In this document: positions 16,404 to 26,200 of the stretch, piece by piece
Numbering within the stretch: the first letter of the stretch is position 1
How the letters are laid out: every line of letters begins with the position of its first letter
Assembly (NCBI RefSeq): GCF_000430825.1
Contig: NZ_AUMT01000016.1
Coordinates: forward strand, 25,226 to 89,225
Length of the DNA stretch: 64,000 nt
Direction: 5' to 3'
Source of the DNA: Chryseobacterium daeguense DSM 19388
Lineage (GTDB): Bacteria; Bacteroidota; Bacteroidia; Flavobacteriales; Weeksellaceae
The notes under the pieces: model-generated
What the model was told of the DNA's origin: nothing
The model's database searches: none
The model's input: only the letters and a program-made list of their open reading frames with translations
Program-made: the position numbers and the translations under genes

Positions 16404-16774
16404 ATTGCTTCCAAAATTTTGTTTTCGTTAAGGATTTTGAAAAAAGGTTTGAGCATTTTTTCATACTCTTTTGCCAACGAATAGAAAATAGTTTGCGCTT
16501 GTCTTTCCGTTTCAATGAGTTTTCTGTCTTTGAGTTTTCGCAAGTGCTGAGAAACTGCCGAAATGGTCATACTGAGAATATCGCTTAGGTCGCAAACACA
16601 AAGTTTCTTTTCTTCATAAAGAAGAAAAAGTATTTTCAGTCTTACATTGTTACCCGCTAACTCAAGTCCGCTGGATAAATAATCAACTGTCCCTTTGATT
16701 TCACTAATCCGGTCTTTGCAACGCATTATCTGCTTAACGTCCGCCTGCTGCCTTATACAAGAAAGATTATCCAT
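16400..16774 (-). CDS. ArsR/SmtB family metal-responsive repressor of the merTP genes
   Basis: This 124-residue winged-helix protein starts at the ATG at 16774; a TTG upstream at 16792 lies inside the promoter and is unlikely. The metal site is KLCVCDL (Cys59 and Cys61) and the recognition helix is TISAVSQHLRKLKDRKL. The Cys-x-Cys arrangement is that of As(III)/Cd/Hg-sensing family members. A good promoter lies directly in front, with its -7 box 5 bases from the ATG, so the repressor probably regulates its own near-leaderless transcript together with merTP. Confidence 0.9.
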   Translation of the reverse strand: MDNLSCIRQQADVKQIMRCKDRISEIKGTVDYLSSGLELAGNNVRLKILFLLYEEKKLCVCDLSDILSMTISAVSQHLRKLKDRKLIETERQAQTIFYSLAKEYEKMLKPFFKILNENKILEAI

Positions 16775-16779
16775 AAGTA

Positions 16780-16810
16780 CAAAGATATGCAAATTGTTTA
16801 TTTAAGCAAA
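16780..16810 (-). promoter_or_regulatory. Flavobacterial promoter of the merTP operon
   Basis: On the minus strand TTTG (16810-16807) and TATCTTTG (16787-16780) are separated by 19 bases, matching the Bacteroidota TTTG / TAnnTTTG promoter. The start codon follows 5 bases after the -7 box, so the message has almost no leader. Repeated at 63271-63301. Confidence 0.65.
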
Positions 16811-16833
16811 TACTAAAATTTAAAAACATATTT

Positions 16834-17247
16834 TTATACATTTTCATAAAAGGATAAAAGATTTCCGTATAAGTCTAATACTGCAAATTCTCTTGTGCCA
16901 TAATAGGTACTTTCTATCTCTGTTTTTTCATTGTGAAGCACCTCTTTTTCTTTTAGCTCCTTATACAGCTCTTCAACTCCTTTTACTTCAATTCTGCAAC
17001 TGTGTGTTCCTGCTAAAAAGCTTTCTGCCCCACTACTAATAGGTTTTAGAAATAGAAAAATGCTTTTCCATTTCCAACTATAATTGCAGGAAGCCCACAA
17101 ATGCAGTTCTATGTTGCCCCGAACCAAAATTGCAAAAGTGTCTTCCTTGTGCCGACAATCAAAACCAAATTTGTCTTTGTAAAATTGAACTGCTTTGTCA
17201 ATTTCCCTGACAGGAAATGCGGGTGTTGTCTTTATAAGTTCTATCAT
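16834..17247 (-). CDS. VOC superfamily protein (glyoxalase/bleomycin-resistance-like)
   Basis: This 137-residue protein begins at the ATG at 17247 (MIELIKTTPAFPVREIDKAV); the longer frame upstream has no better start. It shows the repeated beta-alpha-beta-beta-beta VOC pattern: VQFYKDKFGFDC, a strand with NIELHLW, and the C-terminal REFAVLDLYGNLLSFYE. Members bind metal or sequester drugs such as bleomycin. It lies between the copper and mer-like modules, 59 bases upstream of the regulator gene and probably in its own unit. Substrate unknown. Confidence 0.85.
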   Translation of the reverse strand: MIELIKTTPAFPVREIDKAVQFYKDKFGFDCRHKEDTFAILVRGNIELHLWASCNYSWKWKSIFLFLKPISSGAESFLAGTHSCRIEVKGVEELYKELKEKEVLHNEKTEIESTYYGTREFAVLDLYGNLLSFYENV

Positions 17248-17353
17248 TGTTTTGTGCAATTTTAAATTGTAATATTGTGCTAAATAGTCGAGACAGCACA
17301 AACGGGTTGAAAAAACGTTTTCGGTTTCCTGGCTTAGCTGTTTATCCTTTGTT

Positions 17354-19891
17354 TTAATAATTTAAAGATAATCCTATACCCCAGCCCATATCACTGTCAT
17401 AATGTGTACGAATGCCCACATTTTTATTGATAATATATTTTAGCTCTGTCATATATTCCATATCGGTGTTGACCATAAAACCTGCCCTCAATCTTTTTGT
17501 AATGGGAATGTCTTCACGCATTAGAGAAAGGCGAACTATGCCATCATGATATACTTCTGCTTGCAAATTAACCAACATTGGTAAGGTGTACATAAAACCT
17601 AAACTAAATGCTCTACGTGTATCTTTTTCGTTTTTCTGTCCGAATAAATTGGTTTCGTGTTCATCCATACCCATTTTACGATACCTCCAATCAAAACCTA
17701 TAAATGGCATAAACCATTGCATTTTTCCAATATACCTTCCTAAGTGAGTTTCTACCTCATAACCGTGCATATCATTATAACCTAATCGCCATTCTGTACC
17801 TAAACTCCATCTTGCGTTTTGAAGCATCGCATCACCATCATTTCCATTGGTAGCAAAATCATTCTGTACCATAAAGTGTGGCATATTGCTTTCTCTTTGC
17901 AACATATTATATGCTTGTTTTTTGTCAGGTAAATTCGGATTTTGATAATCGTCAACAGCAAATACCCTGTTCATTCCCGACATCATATGATATAGGATAT
18001 GACAGTGGAAAAACCAATCTCCTTCTTCATTTGCTAAAAACTCTATGGTATCAGTTTCCATTGGCATTATGTCCAACACATTTTTTAGGGGAGATTTTTC
18101 ACCTTTACCATTAATTACTCTAAAATCAAAACCGTGAAGGTGCATCGGGTGGCGCATCATTGAGTTATTATAAATGGTAATTCGTAGAATTTCTCCTTTT
18201 TTCACAGGTATTTTATCAACTTCTGAAAGTATTTTATTATCCATGCTCCACACATAACGGTTCATATTTCCGGTAAGGGTAAATTTCAATTCTTTTACTG
18301 GAGCATCTTTAGGAAGTTCCGTATTGGAAGGAGATTGTAGCATTGCATAATTCAGCGTTTTGATTTCTCCCAAAGCATTTGCATTATAACGATTAGGGTC
18401 GTTATCCATCCTCATATTGTGTTGGCTGTGGTCTTGCTTTTGCTTCGCATCTCCAGTAATTTCAGGATACATCACTACATTCATATCCATTTGGTTCAGG
18501 CTCATTTTCATTCCCATATCGTCCAAATCCCCATTCATTTTCATCATATCATTCATCATTTTCATCCCCTCAAAATATTTAAGGCGAGGAAGCGGAGAAA
18601 TAAGCTGTTTGATGCCGTTGCCTACAAAATAGCTTGCAGATTGTGTTCGGTCTTCTGTAGTGGCTAGAAACTCATAGGCAACTCCATCGTTAGGAATTGT
18701 TACTACTATATCATAAGTTTCGGAAACTGCAATGATTAATCTATCTACCTCTACTGGCTCTACATCGTTACCATCATTGGCTACTACAGTAATTTTACCA
18801 CCTGCATAACGCAACCAAAAGTAAGAGGATGCTCCACCATTTGATATTCGCAACCGTACTTTATCGCCTGCTTTTAGTGTTTTACCATCAACTTTTTTTA
18901 AATCTGTAGTATTATTTCCGTTGATTAAAATTTTGTCATAATAGACATCGCTAACGTCCATTGCTAAAATGCGTTTCCACTCGTTGGTCACTTTTGTTTT
19001 GAAATGACCTTCCTTAATGGCTTCAACGTAAGACTGGGTTGCATTTTTCTTGATAGCTGCCCAATCATTTGCATTATGTAACATACGATTAATATTATCA
19101 GGGTCTAAGTTTGTCCACTCACTTAAAATCATTGGTACGGTGGGCAAATCATCAATTCCTTCTCTAAAAGTTTTATCATCCTCACGCTTTTTCATTACAA
19201 AACTGCCATACATTCCAATCTGCTCCTGCAAACCCGAATGAGAGTGATACCAGTGTGTTCCGTGCTGGATAATTGGGAAACGATAGGTGTAAGTTGAACC
19301 TGCTGGAATGGGTTTTTGTGTAAGCCAAGGCACTCCATCTTCCTTATTGGGTAAAAAAACGCCATGCCAATGCAACGATGTACTTTCTTTTAATTGATTA
19401 TGTACTACAATTTCGGCTGTATCTCCTTCAGTAAAAGTTAGGGTTGGCATCGGTATTTGCCCATTTACAGCAATGGCTCTTTTTTCTTTACCTGCATAGT
19501 TTACAAGCGTATCTTTTACATACAATTCGTATCGAACTGTTTTTGGGGGTTTTGTATTTACAATTCTTTTTACGGTTTGATGCTTTTCTTTTTGCATAGA
19601 CATATTGTTCATTTTGTCTACCTTTTTTGGCTGCTCTTTTGGGGGCATCTGCATTTCATCGTTCTTTTCGTTCGATGATTGTTTTACTGTTTTAGTCTTT
19701 TCTTTTATCAATTTCATGCCACACCTTGGGCAGTTGCCTGGTTTTGTGGCGTGGATTTCGGGATGCATTGAGCAAGTATAAGTTGTGTGCTGAGCCTTTT
19801 CTTTTTTACTCATATCCATACCTTTCATATCCTGTGCTTGTACAAAGGAAAATGTAGAAAGGATGAATAGTATTAGTGTTATCTTTTTCAT
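17354..19891 (-). CDS. copA: Multicopper oxidase CopA fused to a CopB-like C-terminal domain
   Basis: This 845-residue secreted protein has a signal peptide (cleaved near SFVQAQ) and then a short heavy-metal-binding domain (YTCSMHPEIH, CPRCGMKL, about residues 38-62). A three-domain multicopper oxidase follows, with the copper motifs HWHG, HWYHSHSG, HPMHLHGFDF and HCHILYHMMSGM (last one near residue 630). Met/His/Asp-rich stretches lie in the middle. The final ~180 residues look like the beta-barrel domain of CopB (WSLGTEWRLGY, FMPFIGFDWRY, GIRTHYDSDMGWGIG). It should oxidise Cu(I) in the envelope. Confidence 0.93.
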   Translation of the reverse strand: MKKITLILFILSTFSFVQAQDMKGMDMSKKEKAQHTTYTCSMHPEIHATKPGNCPRCGMKLIKEKTKTVKQSSNEKNDEMQMPPKEQPKKVDKMNNMSMQKEKHQTVKRIVNTKPPKTVRYELYVKDTLVNYAGKEKRAIAVNGQIPMPTLTFTEGDTAEIVVHNQLKESTSLHWHGVFLPNKEDGVPWLTQKPIPAGSTYTYRFPIIQHGTHWYHSHSGLQEQIGMYGSFVMKKREDDKTFREGIDDLPTVPMILSEWTNLDPDNINRMLHNANDWAAIKKNATQSYVEAIKEGHFKTKVTNEWKRILAMDVSDVYYDKILINGNNTTDLKKVDGKTLKAGDKVRLRISNGGASSYFWLRYAGGKITVVANDGNDVEPVEVDRLIIAVSETYDIVVTIPNDGVAYEFLATTEDRTQSASYFVGNGIKQLISPLPRLKYFEGMKMMNDMMKMNGDLDDMGMKMSLNQMDMNVVMYPEITGDAKQKQDHSQHNMRMDNDPNRYNANALGEIKTLNYAMLQSPSNTELPKDAPVKELKFTLTGNMNRYVWSMDNKILSEVDKIPVKKGEILRITIYNNSMMRHPMHLHGFDFRVINGKGEKSPLKNVLDIMPMETDTIEFLANEEGDWFFHCHILYHMMSGMNRVFAVDDYQNPNLPDKKQAYNMLQRESNMPHFMVQNDFATNGNDGDAMLQNARWSLGTEWRLGYNDMHGYEVETHLGRYIGKMQWFMPFIGFDWRYRKMGMDEHETNLFGQKNEKDTRRAFSLGFMYTLPMLVNLQAEVYHDGIVRLSLMREDIPITKRLRAGFMVNTDMEYMTELKYIINKNVGIRTHYDSDMGWGIGLSLNY

Positions 19892-19972
19892 TTATTAATT
19901 TTATTAATTTAAAAAAAATTGCATTTATGGCAACCTTGCGTAGTTTTCTGCATTATATTTTACGCATTATTT

Positions 19973-20443
19973 TTAATTTACGGTCGAAAGGCTGTCGGCT
20001 GTTTTGTTAATCCAATCTATGATGATTTTTTTTCGCTCCTTTGAAAGCTTCGCATTGCTGTGCATTATTTTATAAGAAGCTAATGGCATTTCATCGTTTT
20101 TAATTTGGTTTGCTATTCCTTCCAATTTACTTATTTGCCTTCGCCTACCTAAATTGCCAAACCCATTAAAGTTTAATTTTTCTTTACCGTTATCAATATG
20201 TCTTTTCATCAGCAAAGCCATGGGTTGAATATTAGAATACCACGTATTTTTGGTATTGTTGCTGTGACAATCGTAGCAAGAGGTTTGAAATATCGCTTTA
20301 ACTTCAACAGGCATTTTATAGACTTGGGTAAAATCGGTTGTATAAACCTGCCCCTTATTTATATTGAGAGCAGGCTGATAAAATTGAATAGCAATAAAAA
20401 TAATCAGCATAGTTACCAGAATTATCTTTAAAACTTTTTTCAT
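19973..20443 (-). CDS. Haem-binding domain protein (single c-type motif)
   Basis: This 156-residue protein has an N-terminal membrane anchor or signal and one c-type haem motif, SCYDCHSNNT. The rest (WYSNIQPMALLMKRHIDNGK, then LNFNGFGN and MPLASYKIMH) fits the family known as haem-binding domain (PF14376). It would sit in the periplasm as a small cytochrome, perhaps taking electrons from the copper oxidase system. Its stop codon and the upstream gene are contiguous, as its ATG begins 1 base before the DUF3347 gene's stop ends. Confidence 0.87.
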   Translation of the reverse strand: MKKVLKIILVTMLIIFIAIQFYQPALNINKGQVYTTDFTQVYKMPVEVKAIFQTSCYDCHSNNTKNTWYSNIQPMALLMKRHIDNGKEKLNFNGFGNLGRRRQISKLEGIANQIKNDEMPLASYKIMHSNAKLSKERKKIIIDWINKTADSLSTVN

Positions 20444-21103
20444 TTATAATTCCTTTTTCACTGAACCGCAGGTAAGCATTTGGCTACCATAGTAAGGATT
20501 TTTGATTGCCTTGGCTTCGCTAATCCAAATAGCACCTTTACCATCATTATACATTGGGCAATAGTCTTGATACAATTTCTGAGTAGAGCCAAACAATACG
20601 ATAAGGTCTGAAACATCCTTACTCAACATTGCCAAATGCTCTCTTTGATGGTCTATCTTTCCGGCGTTGGCACCAATATGTTCTGCATGTTCTTTGGCAT
20701 CGTCAGCAATGTCCATATATTTACTGTGCTTGTCGGCAGGAATGGATTTCATATCTACGTTTTTAAATGTCGTCAATAATTGCTTACCTGCATTGGCTGC
20801 TGCTCTGTCATTATCTGCTACAAGTGCATTTTTTAAAGCCAAATAATCTTTCACTATAGGTGCGATAGAGAAGTTTTGAACCTGGTCTTTTACCTCTTGA
20901 TTTTCAATTTTTTTTACTGTGGTATCCATTGCAGATGCACTCATTGAATCATTGCGCATTGGGTTTTCTATGGATAGTTTTTCTGCTGTAGCGATAGTAT
21001 CAATCGCTTTTGCTTCCGTGTTTTTATTTGATGATTGGTTGCAGGAAATTGTAGCACCTGCAATTGTTGTAATTGTTATGATGGATAAGATTATATTTTT
21101 CAT
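20444..21103 (-). CDS. DUF3347 domain protein of the copper module
   Basis: This 219-residue predicted lipoprotein or secreted protein (start MKNIILSIITITTIAGATISC) has a Ser/Met/Asp-rich linker and a C-terminal DUF3347 domain: YLALKNALVADNDRAAANAG, then a helical core, then DYCPMYNDGKGAIW and NPYYGSQMLTCG. The CPM(Y/H) segment is the conserved probable copper-binding part found also in CusB-like proteins. It lies 36 bases after the DUF305 gene in the same operon. Confidence 0.87.
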   Translation of the reverse strand: MKNIILSIITITTIAGATISCNQSSNKNTEAKAIDTIATAEKLSIENPMRNDSMSASAMDTTVKKIENQEVKDQVQNFSIAPIVKDYLALKNALVADNDRAAANAGKQLLTTFKNVDMKSIPADKHSKYMDIADDAKEHAEHIGANAGKIDHQREHLAMLSKDVSDLIVLFGSTQKLYQDYCPMYNDGKGAIWISEAKAIKNPYYGSQMLTCGSVKKEL

Positions 21104-21139
21104 TGTAATGATTTTAAATAATAATGAATATGTTTTTTT

Positions 21140-21661
21140 TTACTTATTTTCAAATTCTTTAAGCTTTCGCTTCATAAATTCTATTTCTTCTGCTTGGGTT
21201 TTGAGTATGTTTTTTTGCAACTGTATCAGTTCAGGGTCGGTAAGGTTTGCTTTTTCAGACATTAATACTGCCGCTGCGTGGTGTGGTATCATACCTTTTA
21301 CAAATTCCTTATCACCAACAAATAACTGCTCCCGAATACCAAACCACGAAAAGATACCTATTGCAGCAGAAATTATTATAATGCCCCAATTGATTTTCTT
21401 ATTTTCATACATACCCTTCATTATCCATAATTCTATTATCAACATTGCAGAAACCATCAGCAATGTCATATACAAATTATTTATGTTGGGGATAAGGTTC
21501 TGCAAACCGTCAATCATAGCATACATAATGAAATACATTGCTGCGAACATCACAACCGCCATAATCGCAAAGCGTTTGTACATTGCTAAAGAATGTTTAC
21601 CGCTATGTTCTTCATTTTCGGGATTATGATGCATTTCGTGTTGGTTTTCCATATTGTCCAT
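21140..21661 (-). CDS. DUF305 domain membrane protein
   Basis: This 173-residue protein begins with a His/Glu-rich stretch (MENQHEMHHNPENEEHSG), has about three membrane segments (residues ~30-105), and ends with the DUF305 ferritin-like signature FVKGMIPHHAAAVLMSEKA and a helical tail. DUF305 proteins are common in copper-resistance operons and may bind copper through the HH and Met residues. It lies 12 bases downstream of the HMA-DUF3347 gene. An internal Met4 is an alternative start. Confidence 0.88.
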   Translation of the reverse strand: MDNMENQHEMHHNPENEEHSGKHSLAMYKRFAIMAVVMFAAMYFIMYAMIDGLQNLIPNINNLYMTLLMVSAMLIIELWIMKGMYENKKINWGIIIISAAIGIFSWFGIREQLFVGDKEFVKGMIPHHAAAVLMSEKANLTDPELIQLQKNILKTQAEEIEFMKRKLKEFENK

Positions 21662-21673
21662 AATAAAGGGGGT

Positions 21674-22558
21674 TTATTTGTTATTAATAGTTTCCTGTAC
21701 GCTTCCACAGGTAAGCATTTTAGAACCGTAGTACGGATTTTTAATTGCTTCTTCTTTGCTTAGCCAATTTGCTCCTTTACCATTATTATACATTGGGCAA
21801 TGCTGATAATAAACAGGTGTTTCTTGTTTTGAAACTTTCGATAATTCGTACATATTATCAGCCAGTAAAGCGAAAATTTCTCTTTGTTTTGAAACGTCTT
21901 TAGCTGTAGCAATTTTCTCTGCATTTGCTGTTAAATCTTTCATTACTTTCATCCATACGGTATGTTCCTCGGTAGATAGTTTTGCCATTTCTACCGCTTT
22001 TATTGCCTTTACCAATTCAGCGGCATTTGCAGATGAATTACCTGCATCAGTTTTTACCAAAGCATCTTTCACTAAAAAATAATTATCAAAAACAGTTTTC
22101 AGTTGTAGTACATTTTGAGTAGTTGCCGTAGTTGTGGCAGCCATTTCTTTAGGGTTGTGGTTGGCATGTTCGGCTTTCATATTCATACCATCATCTTTGC
22201 CTTTTGCAACTGGTTTTAGTTCCCTGTTATATTGGCAACAGCCGGATAATTTTGCATATACATCATCTGGGGCTAAAAATTTCTCGCTGTCATAACCCGC
22301 TAAGGCAATACGTTTCATAATTTCGTCCTGATTTGTTTTTTTACTATCGTAGTTGAGTGTAGCCATCTTGGTATCTTTATTCCAATTTACCGTGGCTACG
22401 TCTTTTAAATTTCCCGCTTTTTCTATGGTTGTTTTACACATTTCACAATTGCCATATATTTTTACGGTTTCTGTTTTTGCATTTTTGATTTGGGCAAAAC
22501 TATTTACGGCTGATAGTAATACGATGATTACCATCAATATTTTTGATATTGATTTCAT
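21674..22558 (-). CDS. HMA-DUF3347 copper-binding protein
   Basis: This 294-residue secreted protein starts at the ATG at 22558, which opens a normal signal peptide (MKSISKILMVIIVLLS...); a longer frame to 22627 lacks one. After cleavage (SFAQ) comes a heavy-metal-associated domain with CEMC, an AKLSGCCQYN segment, and a DUF3347 domain ending in QHCPMYNNGKGANW and NPYYGSKMLTCGS. The second half is a paralogue of the protein at 20444-21103. It probably binds and passes on copper in the periplasm. Confidence 0.88.
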   Translation of the reverse strand: MKSISKILMVIIVLLSAVNSFAQIKNAKTETVKIYGNCEMCKTTIEKAGNLKDVATVNWNKDTKMATLNYDSKKTNQDEIMKRIALAGYDSEKFLAPDDVYAKLSGCCQYNRELKPVAKGKDDGMNMKAEHANHNPKEMAATTTATTQNVLQLKTVFDNYFLVKDALVKTDAGNSSANAAELVKAIKAVEMAKLSTEEHTVWMKVMKDLTANAEKIATAKDVSKQREIFALLADNMYELSKVSKQETPVYYQHCPMYNNGKGANWLSKEEAIKNPYYGSKMLTCGSVQETINNK

Positions 22559-22651
22559 TCTGAATTTTTTTAAATTATTAAGGAATAGAGAGTTTACGAA
22601 AACTAATATTAGCTTTCGACAAGACATAACTGTGGCTTACAAGCCATCGTT

Positions 22652-23044
22652 TTAACCTATTTTAGGCGGTTGCCAAAAGGAATGGTAACCCGAAGAATAA
22701 TAGGCTTGTTTGAAACCGAATTTTTGCGTTTTAATTTCCGCAAAGTGGTTTTCTGTTTTTATATCTACCAGTATAGGTAAACTTAATGAAGATGAAGAAG
22801 TGCTACATTTGCAAGAGCCGTGTTTACACTTACCGTTGCAGTCGTGACCATCGTTGCACTTATTACAGGACTTATCCTTACAACTGCTTTTATGTTCTGC
22901 TTTTGAAGATTGATCTTTAGAGCAGCTTTTTTGTTCTGTATTAGCTGTTTTTTTTGCACAAGCATAGCCTATGGTTGGAATTAGAAAAAAGCCCAAACAT
23001 AGTAAGATAATAAAGCTGATATGTTTACTAAAAGTTTTCAACAC
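22652..23044 (-). CDS. Cysteine-rich secreted metal-binding protein
   Basis: This 130-residue protein opens with a GTG start and a signal peptide (ILLCLGFFLIPTIGYACA). The mature part is Lys/Cys-rich, with about twelve cysteines between residues 28 and 82 in patterns such as SCKDKSCNKC and CKHGSCKCS, resembling a metallothionein-like binder. The C-terminal part is aromatic (YYSSGYHSFWQPP). It is the first gene of the copper block, 94 bases before the HMA-DUF3347 gene. A TAATTTTG box lies 2 bases before the GTG, so the true start or promoter needs care. Family not recognised. Confidence 0.72.
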   Translation of the reverse strand: MLKTFSKHISFIILLCLGFFLIPTIGYACAKKTANTEQKSCSKDQSSKAEHKSSCKDKSCNKCNDGHDCNGKCKHGSCKCSTSSSSLSLPILVDIKTENHFAEIKTQKFGFKQAYYSSGYHSFWQPPKIG

Positions 23045-23268
23045 AACAAAATTATGAAATTATTTCTTTAATTGCTATAATATGTACTTTGAATCTTAAA
23101 CATTGCATTATAAGCAGAATATCAAATCCGTATTGCCCTTTATACTCACTAATAAGCATCTATCTACTAATTATGTTTGTTATTAGCTAAATCCGTTGCA
23201 TCATTATTGGATGTAGTATACTGTATTTTATGACAGTCTTGAGTTAGGTATAAATTAAAATATTTCAT
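23045..23268. other. Intergenic region between the giant protein and the copper module
   Basis: These 224 A+T-rich bases hold no gene. A possible -7 box (TAATTTTG on the minus strand, 23054-23047) precedes the Cys-rich gene. I see no clear terminator for the giant gene. Confidence 0.5.
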
Positions 23269-26200
23269 TTATCTTTTTCTGATTACAGCTGGTACATCTT
23301 TCAAATTTATTTCTTCAATTTGATTTAGTGATTTATCTAAAGAATTTTTAAATTCAACATCATTAATAGACTTTACTTTCAGAAAAGCATTATACAGAAC
23401 ACTATTTTCAATCGTCCTCTCTTTTACATAATCTTTATGCTCATTAATTTTCAACTGTTCCGCCTTTTCAATTTTATATTGAACTACTAGACTTTCTCTA
23501 ACTGCTGGAAGTTCTTCCAGCTTCTTATCCAGTTCCGCAATCTTATCCTCAGTCATTTTGGTTTGAAATTCAATTTGAGTAACATCTATTCCTTTCTGAG
23601 CTAAATTTTCAATTACTTCTTGTACTTGAACTTTATGAAGGTCAATTGTTTTTTGATATGATGGTAATTGGGTTGCCCAATATTCAGCATTTGCATCGCC
23701 ATTTTTCGAATAGCCTTCAATTCTATTATATGAATGCTCAGCTTTGGTAACTAACTCTTGAACTTTCAAAACATCTTCGTATTTTCTCAAGACAAAAGCA
23801 CTATCTGCGAGATGCTTATTTTTCTCGCTTTCAATCCTTTTTTTCATTAATTCAATTTCAATATTGGCTCGGGTTTCGGGATTGGTAATGATGGAAGTTT
23901 TAAGCTCTTGAGTGCTAATATCAGATACGTCCAAAACATCGGCACCTTTTTTCATAGCTTCTAAATATCTTGCCTGTTTAGATTGTAGTTTTTGAAGCAT
24001 AAAAACATCAATACTGTCATTGGTCAGCATAAAATTAATTCTCACATTTTCGTTTTTATTTCCCTGTCTCCACGCCCGTCCTTCCACCTGTCGCAAAGAA
24101 GTAAAATTATATGGCAACGTTAGCATATAAACATCTGTTGTATTTTCCTGAAGGTTCATTCCTTCCTGAATGGCTTCACTTCCAATAACTACTTTTATTT
24201 TTCCTTCATTAAAATCATTTTGAATAGAAATCCTTTGATTTTTATTGGTCGCTCCATTAATAATTCCGATTTCTTCGGGTTTGTAACCAATTTCTGTTAT
24301 GAGATATTCTTTCAGTTTTGGAAATTGAGCAACAGCTAATTCAGAATAAATAATTTGTCCGGATTCGGGAAGATCTTTTTTGTTCTGCCTTATTAAATCC
24401 ATCGTCTGTTTCAACTTCGGAGAATTTTCTATAAATTCTTTTACAGAAGGTTCTTCATCATCATAGTATGGTGATAGATACGGCGAAATCGCAATTAATC
24501 GGGCATTGAGAATATGCGTTAGAATTGCACCCTTTTCGGTTTCACTGAAATTTTCATTGAGCAAGTCATATTGATCTTTTGTCAGATCATTCTGCTCAAT
24601 TTTATACTCTTTGTTGATTTTGTTGGGACGAATCAATTCAGGGTTATCCTCCTCTCCTTTTATATCGATAAATTCAGATAACAGTTGTTGAAACAGCGAA
24701 TTGTTTTTAAATCTCCGAACATTGGCTTTAAACTTCACATCACCTTTTGCATCAATCTCCATATCATTATCCGCTTCCATAAAGGTCTCGAAGAATGTAT
24801 TCACATTGAAATACCCCGATTCTTCTAATCTTTTATTTGCTATTAAAGAAAGAATGGAATAATACTCCAGGGGTTTGTTGGTAAAAGGCGTTGCGGAAAG
24901 CAAGGTTACATTTCTGCCATCATTTTTGTCTTGAATGTACTGAGCTGCCATCCAGGTATTGATTCCCAATTTGGAAGTCTGTTGGTTTTGACTTCTGAAA
25001 TCGGAAGCAAATCTTCGGTCCTCAATTTTTACTTTTCCTACAATATGATTGGCATTGTGAACTTCGTCGAAGGTCAAATGGTCGAATCCAAAATCTTCCC
25101 AATCATAGATTTTACCACGCTTCATTTTTCCCTCAATCTCCTTTTCTTTCTGAAGTTCAATTTGGAGGTCTCTTTCCGTATTGGTAATGCCCTTCATTTC
25201 GTTTGCAGAGATGTAACTGAATTTTGAAGAAAGTTCTTCGGTAATTTCTGATGAAAATCCAATATTATTGAAACCCTCATAAGTAACAATGGTAATTTCT
25301 CCATCTTTATTATCAAATTTTGAAAGGTCATAATCTTTCCCCAAATTCCCTAAAACATTGACTTTACCATTGGGAATGGTTTCAAAAATGGTTTCCACCC
25401 ATTGTTTCAGAATGCTGTCATTGGGAACTACGATGATTGGTCTTTTAGCATTTCCCCTCTCCATTGCTTCGTGCATCGAAAGGATTCCGGAAAGCGTTTT
25501 TCCAAAACCAACTTCGTGCGCTAAGAGCCCTACTCCTTTTGTGGTCTGTCTTCCGATTCCTGCTTTCTGAACTTCGGTCAATCGCAATTCCTGACCTCTG
25601 AAATGCAGATAGATTCTGGAAAATAATGGGAATTTAGAATAATCCGGAACGTATATATTATTGTAATTGCGGTTAAAGTCTTTTACAAAACGATTTCTAA
25701 TATCATCGGAAAGTTCCTCCCGGACAAATTTGTAAAACAAATCATTCGCAGCAGCTTTTCGCCTTTCTCTGACTAACGCATTCCTCTCTTTATCGCTTCC
25801 TGTAACTGTTTCATTATCTACAAAACTTTTTACTTCCCAAGCTGAAGAACCCGCAAAGGCTTCACTTGACAAAGTGCCGAGAAAATCTTTGAATCTTTCG
25901 GCAAGATTGTAATCTACGATGACTGATTCGGTACGTTTTGTAACATGATTATATTGGTCTTTCTCTATTTGACCTAGCTCAAATTTGTGTACGAACTCGT
26001 GATTCGGACTGATATAAATCTCATCTAGCGATTTCGCTTTTGGTAGTACATTTTCTAATAATGCTTTTTGTTTTTCGTATTGACCGGCAGTGCCGGCGCC
26101 AATTTTATCATTAATTAAAAAATTGGAAGCCGAACTTCGGCAAAAATCCCGCTCCAGCTGTTCCAGTTTTGCGTAAATATTTCCTTCAGTATAATAAAAA

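Larger units (their letters stand above)
1..17509. repeat. First copy of the 46,491-base repeat unit (overlapping part)
   Basis: Bases 1-17509 recur at 46492-64000 with a constant offset of 46491. All gene products in the two stretches match, and the regions I compared by eye (start, iteron array, riboswitch, end) are identical. No insertion sequence or direct-repeat junction flanks the copies. The repeat starts at the first base and ends at the last base of the window, so its limits are set by the window. This fits a circular molecule of 46,491 bp read past its origin, or a head-to-tail array. Confidence 0.97.

Noticed and set aside
15801..17247. Complete mercury resistance operon
   Set aside because: No merA or merB is present; only transport and binding proteins and a regulator can be supported.
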